A stretch of DNA of 64,000 bases from Pseudomonas oryzihabitans NBRC 102199 (GTDB lineage: Bacteria; Pseudomonadota; Gammaproteobacteria; Pseudomonadales; Pseudomonadaceae): NCBI RefSeq assembly GCF_000730625.1, contig NZ_BBIT01000001.1:186001-250000 (forward strand), given 5' to 3'. Below the pieces are notes generated by a model. It saw only the letters and a program-made list of their open reading frames with translations. It did no database searches and had not been told where the DNA came from. The position numbers and the translations under genes are program-made. Positions 24,401 to 31,194 of this stretch are shown here, in pieces (the stretch's first letter is position 1; each line of letters starts with the position of its first letter).

Positions 24401-24496
24401 TGAACCCGGATCATCCATCTGATCCGATTCCACTCTGGGTTCGGCTGCAACAGTGTTAGCCGCCTTGCGGCCACGCAGGCGTTCGAAAATGCCCAT
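21446..24496 (-). CDS. traC: TraC, VirB4-like conjugation ATPase (TIGR03744, PFL_4706 family)
   Basis: The large ATPase that powers pilus assembly and secretion in G-type systems, 1016 residues. Walker A is GPTGAGKSATL (from residue 589). Walker B and following motifs lie in LIKLTDEGHIITKHP and LGAWFWLATQNIDDIP. The N-terminal part (about 70-450) is the TraC-type accessory region. Its length matches the family. It overlaps the lipoprotein gene upstream by one base (TGATG). No defect is visible, so the motor itself appears intact. Confidence 0.95.
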   Translation of the reverse strand: MGIFERLRGRKAANTVAAEPRVESDQMDDPGSELHVPEPESVLSMPATEGPHPESIRATRALEVDEEAAYQRYLDRLRAHGIPEPGAWMTGKEKPATVADVARLYDVNPSFTNLLPWVEYLPEHQAMLLEDGKSLAAFFDLVPIGTEGREANWLRQARDALENALQDAFDELEQSPWVIQLYARDETQFDGYLTGLANYIQPRARGSEFTKLYQSLMKHHLHAIAKPGGLFNDTAVSHLPWRGQHRRVRMVVSRRSIGDGLVRGQAPAAYLANICSRLTGALRNAGVTAHRMDERAIRYWLLQWFNPCPDHLGTSAKDQQRFFEVVNSAFDQDELLAEGTLPFLASGTDFSQCLMYREPRSDAQKGLWFFDGQPHRVVMLDRLRTAPRTGHMTGERNFGDALHALFDEMPEDTVLAITLVATPQDTLEAHLNNLHKKAVGDNQASALTREAIKDARQLIGRKHKLYQGSVAFYVRGKDEQELEQRCNDLTNTLTSAGIEPVRPEDEVAALNSYLRWLPGNFDPNQPRALQWYTQLMLVQHVANLTPIWGRSTGTGHPGITQFNRGGSPLTFDPLSKLDRQMNAHGFVFGPTGAGKSATLNNLLIQWLAIYRPRIFVAEAGNSFGLLADFAQRLGLTVHKVRLVPGAGVSLAPFADAIRLAEDPAHVAVLDAEDLDASDKASSPKPDLEDDQRDVLGEMEIVARLMITGGEEKEDARMTRADRAAIRHAIINAAKACSKAEKTVLTQDVRDALSEASRDERLPAPRRERLQEMAEAMEMFCMGADGEMFNRPGTPWPEADLTVVDFATYAREGYQAQLGIAYISLLNSINNIAERDQYKGRPLIKLTDEGHIITKHPLLLPYAMKITKMWRKLGAWFWLATQNIDDIPISGAPMLNMIEWWICLNMPPDEVEKISKFRNLSTAQKELMLSARKQSGAYTEGVVLSKSMETLFRAVPPSLYLALAMTEPEEKAERAQLMEELGTDELGAALAVAARLDRLRGIEPYPFKLPSARGARR

Positions 24497-24942
24497 CAGT
24501 AGTTCTCCACCCGCTCACCGGGCATGGCGTACTGCACACGCTGGTAGAGCGGGAAAACGGTGGTATAGCCGGGGATGGGTGCCGGGTCGGAGCCGGCTAG
24601 GTGCGGGAAGACGTACATGACCAGGTCCGGATTGGGCAGGCGCTTGAATTGGCTATAGATCTCGTTCTGCGCGGTGCGCGAATAGCCTGCGTTGTCAGCC
24701 AGCGGCCGAGCCTGGGCCGTGTCCACAGGACGGCGTAGCTCTGCCCGGGCATCGACGAGTTGGCGCCCCTGGCTGCTGCCGGCCGAACCGGTGGTACCGG
24801 CGTTCCAGACGTCCATCATGGTCTGGTCGCCATGGGGCAGCATCTTCTCCTTGTCGACCGCGCAGCCGCTGGTCAGCAGGGACAAAGCCAGTACAGCCGC
24901 TATCTGGAGTCGTGTGCGATTAATCGAGGGCAGCCGAGGCAT
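24496..24942 (-). CDS. Conjugative transfer lipoprotein (TIGR03751 family)
   Basis: A 148-residue lipoprotein with a clear signal and lipobox (LLTSGC, Cys28), followed by a segment matching TIGR03751 (MLPHGDQTMMDVWN) and a C-terminal PIPGYTTVFPLYQRVQYAMPGE. It probably serves as the VirB7/TraV-like outer-membrane part of the secretion channel. The ATG at 24942 lies inside the end of the TraB-like gene (23-bp overlap) and places the signal peptide correctly; longer in-frame extensions would not. Confidence 0.85.
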   Translation of the reverse strand: MPRLPSINRTRLQIAAVLALSLLTSGCAVDKEKMLPHGDQTMMDVWNAGTTGSAGSSQGRQLVDARAELRRPVDTAQARPLADNAGYSRTAQNEIYSQFKRLPNPDLVMYVFPHLAGSDPAPIPGYTTVFPLYQRVQYAMPGERVENY

Positions 24943-26434
24943 GGCGAGCTCCTGTCCGATAGTCGACCTTGCGGCCCTTGAGTTCGTAGTCGATGGCCAG
25001 TTCCTGGTCGAGGTGGATGGCCACCTTCGCCCCGGGCTGCACGTAGACGGCGGCAAAGGCCTGGCCGTAGAGCTTGTTCACCCAGGTCGAGATGTCGCTG
25101 ACGCCCTGGTTCAGGATCTTGCCCATGGCCTCGTTGCCGGACATGCCGGTCGTGCCAATGGTGCCGTTCGGGGTCTGGACGTAGCTGGAGCTGGTGCCGT
25201 CGTTCTTGATGAGCGAAGCGGCGCCGGCGCCGGCAGCGGTGATGAGCGCCTGGGAGCCGATGTATTGGGAGGCGTTGCTACGGCGCTCGCCGGCGATGCA
25301 GGGGATGCCGTACGGATCGCTGATCCAGCCCATGCCACCCTGGACAGCTGCGGGCTGGCCATTGGTGGAGGCGTTCTGGTTGTTCTGGCCGTTGTTCTGC
25401 TGACCGCCGTTCTCCTGCGGTGCCGGCAGGGTGCGCACGGTGCCGTCGGTGAAGACGAAGGTCATGCTGCGGATCTGGCCGCGCACGCAGGACAGCGTCC
25501 AGTCACCCGAGGCGGTCCCGCTCACCACGGCACCGGCGACATCGGGCAGGTCGATGCCGTTGGCGGTCAGGTTGTCGGGGCCGATCAGGATCTTGAAGGG
25601 GTAAGGGTCGTTGACTGTACCGTCAACCGGCACGCGGCCCACCAGGGCGGTCATGGACACCGAACCCATCAGCGTCGAGTTCTGCGGCAGGGTGTAGACC
25701 TTGCGGACCTTCTTGCGGGATGGCTCATCGCCCGCCATGCCATCAGCTGCGCGCTGAGCGCCACCTGAGGCAGCGTCCAAGGTCTTCTGGCCGGCGGCGC
25801 CGAAGGCAGTCGGAAAGGCGAAACCGCTGGCGGCCTGACCGCTGCCGGCAGCAAGGGGCTTGCCATTGGCGTCGACTGCGGTGCCATCCTGCGGCTCGAT
25901 CCAGACGAGATCCGAGCCACCTTTCTTGAACTGATTGCCTTCCCCAGGAGCGATGCCAAGTCCGATGGGCATGTCGGCGCTGGAGCCGGTACCACTGCCC
26001 GTCTGGTTGCCCATCTGCGATAGGGTGTTGAGCTGCTTCTGCAGGCCATCAAACAGACCCTGCGTCTGCTTCTGCTGGTTCTCCAGGCTCTGGTTGATGC
26101 CCGCCTGGATGCGGCTGTCGACCGAAGTGTTGATGTTGCTCAGCTGAGCCTTGAGGCCTTCGTTCTCCCGCTTGGCTTCCTCGTTGTCCCTCAGGACCTT
26201 GTTCAACTGCTCTTTCAGCTGGCGACTTTCGACGACGATGGTGCGCAGGGTGTCGTTGGCCGTGTCGCCCTCGATCCCCAGCGCCTTGGCCTGTTCAGGC
26301 GTGAGCTGGGCGGATTGTGGTTGCTCGGGCGTTTGTGGCTTGCCCTTACCAACTAGGGTCACGCCGACATAGACCACTAGGACCAGAACCCCGAGCAGCG
26401 CATACTTGAGGAGCGGATTACTTCTGAGCTGCAT
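24920..26434 (-). CDS. TraB/VirB10-like protein (TIGR03752, PFL_4705 family)
   Basis: A 504-residue core-complex scaffold. It has one N-terminal membrane anchor (about 11-27), a long coiled-coil (about 60-150, rich in Glu/Gln/Lys) and a Gly/Asn/Gln-rich linker. A C-terminal beta-barrel-like domain follows, with a short low-complexity insert (NNGQNNQNAS). This is the VirB10 layout that spans inner and outer membranes. The ATG at 26434 (MQLRSNPLLKYALLGV) gives the correct anchor and overlaps the TraK-like gene by 17 bp. Confidence 0.88.
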   Translation of the reverse strand: MQLRSNPLLKYALLGVLVLVVYVGVTLVGKGKPQTPEQPQSAQLTPEQAKALGIEGDTANDTLRTIVVESRQLKEQLNKVLRDNEEAKRENEGLKAQLSNINTSVDSRIQAGINQSLENQQKQTQGLFDGLQKQLNTLSQMGNQTGSGTGSSADMPIGLGIAPGEGNQFKKGGSDLVWIEPQDGTAVDANGKPLAAGSGQAASGFAFPTAFGAAGQKTLDAASGGAQRAADGMAGDEPSRKKVRKVYTLPQNSTLMGSVSMTALVGRVPVDGTVNDPYPFKILIGPDNLTANGIDLPDVAGAVVSGTASGDWTLSCVRGQIRSMTFVFTDGTVRTLPAPQENGGQQNNGQNNQNASTNGQPAAVQGGMGWISDPYGIPCIAGERRSNASQYIGSQALITAAGAGAASLIKNDGTSSSYVQTPNGTIGTTGMSGNEAMGKILNQGVSDISTWVNKLYGQAFAAVYVQPGAKVAIHLDQELAIDYELKGRKVDYRTGARHASAALD

Positions 26435-27323
26435 GACGGGCCTCCGCGGTGACGCGAGGATCTGCGGCGCCCAGGCTGGGCAGCAGTGACTGGCCAAGGC
26501 CATGATCCCGGGTGACCAGGTAGAGCACCGTGGTGTCGCTGGCATCGCCCCGGGCGCCGAGGTAGGGGTGCTGGAAGGTTGCGGTAGCGAAGTCGCCCAT
26601 GAGCTCGCGCGGATCCAAGGCCAGGCGCTGGCCGGTCTGGTTGCGCAGCTTCACGGCGGTCACCCAGTGATCGTCCAGGCGCCAGGCGCCTAGCTGGCTT
26701 GCCTCAACCGGCAGCGCCGGCAGCAGCGTCGACAGGTCCAGGCGCTTATCAACTTTGACCTGGGCGACGCCCTCCACCGGCTCAACAGTGCGTAGCGGCG
26801 CATAGAGCATCTGGGCGGCGTATCGCGTGAGCACAATGGGGATCGGCGTTTCGCGCTTCGGCGCGGCCGGCTCGTCATCATCTTCTTCGGCCTGGCGGCT
26901 GGCCTTGGCCGTCGATTTCGGAGCCGCTGCAGCGGCATGACCGTAGCGAGTAGGCGTGGTGTCGCCTGGCACGATCTTGATGGGCTCAAGCGCAGCCTGG
27001 CCTTCCTGCGCCGGCGTGGCAGCGATGTCGACCAGCATGATCTCGCCGGTAGCCGCATTCTGCAGCTGCAGCCGGCTGGGCTCGATCGGGTCTTTAGCCC
27101 GTAGATAGATCGCGCCGCCGGTGCTCTGCACCCTGAGCTTGTCAGCGATGGCGGGAGGGACGCCGACGCGCACGTTGGCATCAACGAATAGGATTAGCTC
27201 CTGACCAACCACGAGCGGAATGGCCAAGGGGACACGTTCCCACTTGCGGATCTCGATGGCCTGGGCAAGGCTGGTCAGCAGCAGGCCGCCCAGCACCAGG
27301 GCGAGGGAGTAGCGGGATCTCAT
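26418..27323 (-). CDS. TraK/VirB9-like protein (TIGR03749, PFL_4704 family)
   Basis: A 301-residue exported protein with a signal peptide ending SLAQA, an N-terminal beta-rich domain typical of TraK/secretin-like conjugation proteins and an acidic linker (RQAEEDDDEPAAPKRE, about 145-160). The C-terminal region has VTAVKLRNQTGQRLALDPREL. It would form the outer-membrane ring of the core complex with the TraB-like and lipoprotein partners. The ATG at 27323 overlaps the upstream stop (27320, ATGA). Confidence 0.88.
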   Translation of the reverse strand: MRSRYSLALVLGGLLLTSLAQAIEIRKWERVPLAIPLVVGQELILFVDANVRVGVPPAIADKLRVQSTGGAIYLRAKDPIEPSRLQLQNAATGEIMLVDIAATPAQEGQAALEPIKIVPGDTTPTRYGHAAAAAPKSTAKASRQAEEDDDEPAAPKRETPIPIVLTRYAAQMLYAPLRTVEPVEGVAQVKVDKRLDLSTLLPALPVEASQLGAWRLDDHWVTAVKLRNQTGQRLALDPRELMGDFATATFQHPYLGARGDASDTTVLYLVTRDHGLGQSLLPSLGAADPRVTAEARHAAQK

Positions 27324-27976
27324 GGCGTACCTCGAGCTTTGACTTCGACGCCGGCCTCGATCCGCTGTGGCTGACCGCTGTAGCAGTCCCACTTCATGCC
27401 CCAGGGGTTCTTCTCGGGATCGACGTCGGATCTGACGACATGGAGTGGGTAGCGCGTGAGCGCCGTCTTGACCTTCTCACCGCCCAGGTACTCGTTCGCA
27501 ACGACGTCGAGCATGACCGTCCACTCGCTATTGCCAAGCACCTGGACACGCCGAGTCGGATCGTCGCCGTACCCTGATCCAGGGATCTCCGCGACGTTGC
27601 GCACTCGCTTGCGCAGCTCGCCACTGTTGCGTTTGAGCGCTTCATCTCCTTCCAGATAGGCCTTGCAAGAAGGGGTGATGAAAGGCGTCAGGCGAGTGAT
27701 GTTGTCGCTGTAGTTCTTTTCGCCATCGGACGGCCAGCTGTTCATCTGCTGGAAGATGTAGAAGGCGTAGGAATAGACCGACTCGGGAGGGATCTCCCAC
27801 CAGGGACGTGTGCTTCCAGATCGCAGGTCCGGCGGCACGTGCACGGTCAGATCCTTGGGCGCGCTGTACCAGCCGTAGCCGTTCCAGATCGCGATGCCGC
27901 TGACCAGGCCCAGGGCAAGGCGCAGGGTCGTGATATGGGCGCGCTGCGACTCGGACAGCTTCCACGCGCGGCTCAT
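27320..27976 (-). CDS. TraE/VirB5-8-like protein (TIGR03746, PFL_4703 family)
   Basis: A 218-residue protein with one N-terminal membrane segment (about 18-34) and a periplasmic domain carrying the family stretch ESVYSYAFYIFQQMNSWPSDGEKNY. It belongs to TIGR03746, equivalent by position and topology to TraE of F-type systems, an inner-membrane platform component. The ATG at 27976 overlaps the upstream stop (27973). Confidence 0.86.
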   Translation of the reverse strand: MSRAWKLSESQRAHITTLRLALGLVSGIAIWNGYGWYSAPKDLTVHVPPDLRSGSTRPWWEIPPESVYSYAFYIFQQMNSWPSDGEKNYSDNITRLTPFITPSCKAYLEGDEALKRNSGELRKRVRNVAEIPGSGYGDDPTRRVQVLGNSEWTVMLDVVANEYLGGEKVKTALTRYPLHVVRSDVDPEKNPWGMKWDCYSGQPQRIEAGVEVKARGTP

Positions 27977-28353
27977 AGCCCCACCATCCGCTTGCAGGTC
28001 CAGGCACCACTGCGGATGACCAGGCGGCGACCCGCCAGCCCCCAATGCGCGAGGCGCCACTCGACTTGGCGCCAGAGCCAGGTTTCCGGGCGGCCGCGCT
28101 TCCAACGGCGCAGGATCCGTCCTGCGGATACCAGGCCAAGCGCGCCACACGCCAGCGCGGCGAAGATCGGCATGGCCGGTGTGACGAAAAACGCAAACGG
28201 GATGCCGATTGCGAATCCAAATGCAGCACAGATGCCGACCGTGGCGAACATCTCGTCCGTGGTCAGGCCGCCGACGACGACGGGTTGGGTGTTGAGGCGA
28301 TTCGGCAGGAAGCGAAGGGTGCCGTCCTCATGCAGGTCTTGGGAGATGTCCAT
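27973..28353 (-). CDS. TraL-like membrane protein (TIGR03750 family)
   Basis: A 126-residue protein starting with the typical soluble stretch FLPNRLNTQPVVVGGLTTDE, then two membrane segments (about 36-75) and a basic cytoplasmic tail (RRWKRGRPETWLWRQVEWRL). It matches TIGR03750, the TraL counterpart needed for pilus assembly. It is coupled by ATGA to the next gene. Confidence 0.85.
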   Translation of the reverse strand: MDISQDLHEDGTLRFLPNRLNTQPVVVGGLTTDEMFATVGICAAFGFAIGIPFAFFVTPAMPIFAALACGALGLVSAGRILRRWKRGRPETWLWRQVEWRLAHWGLAGRRLVIRSGAWTCKRMVGL

Positions 28354-28368
28354 CGACGCCGTCCTGCC

Positions 28369-28734
28369 TTACATGATGCCGGTGGCTTTGGTGACTATGA
28401 AGATCACCAGGCCGATGAGTACGACACCGATGCCCACTGTCACACCGAGGTCTTTCCAGGTTTTCTTGCCCAAGTGGATCTCGTGGTAGACGGTAATGCC
28501 GTGAGCGGCAACGACGATCAGGCATAAGGCGCACAAGGCCAGCGCAAACAGCGAGACGATGTCGAAACCGTAGTTCTTCAGCGTTTCCAGCCAGTTAGAC
28601 CCTTCGCCTCGCGAGGGGGCTTGGGCTTGGGGAAGGGCAGCTTGGCTGATTGCCGGTAGCAGGACGGCGCTTAGCAGGGCGACTTGTGTTCCGGCGCGGG
28701 CGCCGAGGGTGAGCAGGTGTCTGAGGGACAGCAT
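28369..28734 (-). CDS. Pilin-like protein, DUF2976 (TIGR03745) family
   Basis: A 121-residue protein with a cleavable signal (to ISQA) and two further hydrophobic segments (about 59-80 and 97-117). This is the size and topology of TIGR03745, which by gene order is the conjugative pilin or a pilin-like subunit. It lies 18 bp downstream of the TIGR03758 gene in the same operon. Confidence 0.82.
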   Translation of the reverse strand: MLSLRHLLTLGARAGTQVALLSAVLLPAISQAALPQAQAPSRGEGSNWLETLKNYGFDIVSLFALALCALCLIVVAAHGITVYHEIHLGKKTWKDLGVTVGIGVVLIGLVIFIVTKATGIM

Positions 28735-28752
28735 AGATTTCTCCTCGAGGGG

Positions 28753-28992
28753 TTAATGCAAAATGAGCCAGGACAGTGCGCAGTAGAGGAGCAGCCCGCG
28801 AATGAGGGCGCCCTTGGCAGCGGCGGCTTTGAGGTTCTGGTTCGCCCAGCCCTTGTAGAGACTGATGGAAAGCCAGGCGAACCAGAGGGTGACGACGGCC
28901 ATGGCCACCGATAGCCAGAAGGTGTTGCTGGCCGCCGGCGTAAGGCCGCTGGCCGCCTGAAAGGCAGCGGTCTGCGCGGCGGTCATGCTCAT
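28753..28992 (-). CDS. Small membrane protein, TIGR03758 (PFL_4701) family
   Basis: A 79-residue protein with two membrane segments (about 24-44 and 62-79) linked by a short basic loop, the standard form of TIGR03758. It precedes the pilin-like gene in nearly all ICEs of this type. Its ATG overlaps the RAQPRD gene stop (28989, ATGA). The exact role in pilus assembly is unknown. Confidence 0.82.
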   Translation of the reverse strand: MSMTAAQTAAFQAASGLTPAASNTFWLSVAMAVVTLWFAWLSISLYKGWANQNLKAAAAKGALIRGLLLYCALSWLILH

Positions 28993-29342
28993 GGCTGGGC
29001 GCCTTCACGCTGGTACTGGCCGGAAAGCTCGGCTGCATCGCGAGGCTGGGCACGGCTTGGAGCCAGGTAGTCCTGCAGGCCCTGGCGGATCCGGGCGATG
29101 TCGGCGGCGAGACGGTTGTAGTCCAGGTGATAGCGGGAGCTGCCATCGCTGGGCAGCTCAGCGCTGCGCCTGGCGACCGCCTCGACAGCGTTGAGCTGGC
29201 GGATCATCACGTCGACGTTGGCTTGCTCGCTGGCGGTGCCGGCGGCGCGAGCGGCGCCCGTCGTGAGTCCAAGCGTGAAGACTAGGCTACTGACGAGACG
29301 GAAGCGGGCGAAGAGCTTGCGTGGAGGAGGGGACAGTTTCAC
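28989..29342 (-). CDS. RAQPRD-family ICE protein
   Basis: A 117-residue exported protein containing the literal family motif RAQPRD (in SRAQPRDAAELSGQY) near its C-terminus, after a signal peptide ending ARA and a helical mature part. The family (TIGR01690) is a marker of this ICE class; function is unknown. It is first of the tightly coupled set leading to traC. Confidence 0.9.
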   Translation of the reverse strand: MKLSPPPRKLFARFRLVSSLVFTLGLTTGAARAAGTASEQANVDVMIRQLNAVEAVARRSAELPSDGSSRYHLDYNRLAADIARIRQGLQDYLAPSRAQPRDAAELSGQYQREGAQP

Positions 29343-29448
29343 AACGGGGCCCTAGGCAGCGGGTTGATGCCGCACAGGATGCCGAGGGCCACCAGGGAGG
29401 TCAGCGGGAAACCATTACTGCACCCAAATAGGTTGCAAACCCGCTTGA

Positions 29449-29778
29449 TTATTGGCTCTGCGAAGGGATGATGAGGCGCTTGAAAAACAGCAGAAAGCCG
29501 GTGGCCACCGCGTAGCCTACGCCCCACCCCTGGTTGCCCTGGGCGGTCTGCTGACCGATCTGGGCCCGGCCTTCCAGCACCGGCTGCACGCTGACCAATT
29601 CCCAACCGTCAGCGCCCAGAGCCTGCAGGCGAGCCTGCCGTTCTGGATCGGCCAGGAAAGCAGCGACGTCTGGGGTCCCGGTCTGCTGTTCGTGCTTGAA
29701 CATGAGCCAGCCGCGCTCTTGGACGCGGTAGGTGAGAGGGGAGAATTCAGTGTGGTATTCGAAGCGGGCAGGGGACAT
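29449..29778 (-). CDS. Small tail-anchored ICE protein with a DUF4177-like segment
   Basis: A 109-residue protein with FEYHTEFSPL, a middle DGWELVSVQPVL stretch resembling DUF4177 proteins, and one membrane segment near the C-terminus (VGYAVATGFLLFF). I cannot assign a function. It is the first gene downstream of the conserved 30-bp element at 29839-29868, so it probably heads the long transfer operon that runs to traC. A gap of 106 bp with no recognisable signal separates it from the RAQPRD gene. Confidence 0.65.
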   Translation of the reverse strand: MSPARFEYHTEFSPLTYRVQERGWLMFKHEQQTGTPDVAAFLADPERQARLQALGADGWELVSVQPVLEGRAQIGQQTAQGNQGWGVGYAVATGFLLFFKRLIIPSQSQ

Positions 29779-29838
29779 GGACGGCTCCAGTTCGATGGGG
29801 TGGCCATCGTCCTGTGGTCCACAGTAGCCTCACCAGGC

Positions 29839-29868
29839 TAAACCGTATCCAGGTCTCATGAGGTTACG
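29839..29868 (-). promoter_or_regulatory. Conserved 30-bp element upstream of transfer operon, copy 1
   Basis: Matches 39012-39041 at 27 of 30 positions; its core on the plus strand is TATCCAGGTCTCA. It lies 60 bp upstream of the first gene of the transfer operon, the same distance and orientation as copy 2. It also contains a short dyad around CTCATGAG. Probably a promoter or activator site that switches on transfer genes. Confidence 0.65.
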
Positions 29869-29928
29869 ATCAGGGCGTCGAACGATCCGCTTGGCTATGC
29901 TGTCATCAGACAAATAACGGGAGGTCGT

Positions 29929-30222
29929 ATGACCGACATTGCGTTTCTTCCCGAAGATGCCAGACAACGCTGGCGGGACCTGACTAATGCGATGGCTGTC
30001 ATGGGGCTAGGGCATCTGGCCAGGCTGTACGGTCAGCTCGAAGGCTATATTCTCGCGCTGCTCGACTTTGGGTGTGTCACCGCACCGCAAGGCAAGCAGT
30101 TGCTCAAGGTGGCGGCCGACCTATTCAGTCAGTGTCGGTCTGAATACCTGAAGCACAAACAAAAGCCGCGTCGGCATATCGCTGGCGCAGTGGGGGAACG
30201 TATCAGGCTGAGTCAGCGTTGA
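29929..30222 (+). CDS. Small helical ICE hypothetical protein
   Basis: A 97-residue soluble, helix-rich protein with a basic C-terminus (KHKQKPRRHIAG...RIRLSQR). I recognise no domain. It is divergent from the transfer operon and preceded by GGAGG before its ATG. It is followed by a strong terminator, consistent with an independently transcribed small gene. Confidence 0.6.
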   Translation: MTDIAFLPEDARQRWRDLTNAMAVMGLGHLARLYGQLEGYILALLDFGCVTAPQGKQLLKVAADLFSQCRSEYLKHKQKPRRHIAGAVGERIRLSQR

Positions 30223-30347
30223 TCCTAGTTCCCTTGCCGAGCATACCTATCGGCTTCATCAACGTTCTGTCCGACCACGCGCCCAATCCAAGAGCGCTTG
30301 CTGCAGCTCCTTTATCGTCGATAGGCAAAGCGTCACGAAAAGCGAAA

Positions 30348-30371
30348 AAAGGGGGGCTTGCGCCCCCCTTT
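30348..30371. terminator. Strong bidirectional rho-independent terminator
   Basis: Arms AAAGGGGGGC/GCCCCCCTTT around a 4-nt TTGC loop, with A-run before and T-run after, so it works in both directions. It separates the plus-strand 97-residue gene from the minus-strand 53-residue gene. Confidence 0.85.
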
Positions 30372-30379
30372 ACTCACTT

Positions 30380-30541
30380 CTACCACTCAAGTGGCAGAGG
30401 GATCTGCGGCTCCGGCATGCTACGGAAATGCCACCGGACGTCTTCCCAACGACCAAGACGAAAGCGGCGATAGCGACGGACATAGACGGATTTGACGCGA
30501 GGTATTTTACGCCGACGACGGCTGCTGAAGTGGTGTCGCAT
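30380..30541 (-). CDS. Very basic 53-residue protein
   Basis: A short arginine-rich protein (MRHHFSSRRRRKIPRVKSVYVRRYRRFRLG...) with a well-placed ribosome site (AAGGAG, 7 nt before the ATG) and a bidirectional terminator immediately downstream. These two signals are why I accept it despite its size. The charge suggests nucleic-acid binding. Upstream is the DnaA-box region, so a link to replication or gene control of the ICE is possible but speculative. Confidence 0.55.
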   Translation of the reverse strand: MRHHFSSRRRRKIPRVKSVYVRRYRRFRLGRWEDVRWHFRSMPEPQIPLPLEW

Positions 30542-31194
30542 GTCTGGTCTCCTTGAGCAGACAAACAGCATTACGATCAGCTACCGGATGATCAGCAATA
30601 CATTGACCCGAAGTCGACGTAGAGCGATAGAATGAATTCCCCGGTAGCGCCTAGGTGTTGCCTGGAACCACGAGTGGCTGCGTTTAAGCCGTGAGAAGCG
30701 CGCAGCTCACTCGTTCTTCTAACGATCCTTGTCAGCAAAGATGGCGTCCTGCCTCAGGGGCTGACAGCTCACCCCCCGAAATCTATAACTCGGGCGACAG
30801 GTTAAGCCCTCCACGTTAGGGAAGACAGTCTTGACAGAGGGGTGTTTCGCCGTCCCGAGCACTATAGTTATCTGTGGATAAAGCGCTAGGTCGTCCACTA
30901 TGAGTGGATTTCGTATGGAGACAACTTGTGGATAAAGTTTGTATAAGCTGTGATTAAGGCCTCCGGCGATGACCTAAATTTCACTGTATGTCTGACCTTT
31001 TTATGAACTTTATTCGCGCTGGTTATTTTTTGATCAAATTTAGGATGACGGTTCGCAGATCGCCGTCACCTTATTCCTGCGTGTGATGCTCATTCTTTTT
31101 CTTATATGAAATCGGTATTGTCTTAGGATTAGACGCTCGCTGAAACCCGTTCTGTATTCCGCAATCTGTTCACTCGATAAGTAGGCTTAGGCAT
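30542..31194. other. 650-bp AT-rich intergenic region with DnaA boxes (possible ICE replication origin)
   Basis: No gene seen. It contains two perfect DnaA boxes (TGTGGATAA, 30873-30881 and 30927-30935), 54 bp apart and in the same orientation. A weaker relative, TGTGATTAA, follows at about 30949. An AT-rich stretch lies from about 30970 to 31140. The arrangement resembles a small replication origin or a DnaA-regulated promoter. No replication initiator gene is adjacent, so the origin idea is tentative. Confidence 0.5.
30873..30935 (-). promoter_or_regulatory. Pair of consensus DnaA boxes
   Basis: TTATCCACA on the minus strand occurs twice with no mismatch to the E. coli consensus. Spacing between box starts is 54 bp, about five helical turns, placing both on the same DNA face. 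Confidence 0.6.
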
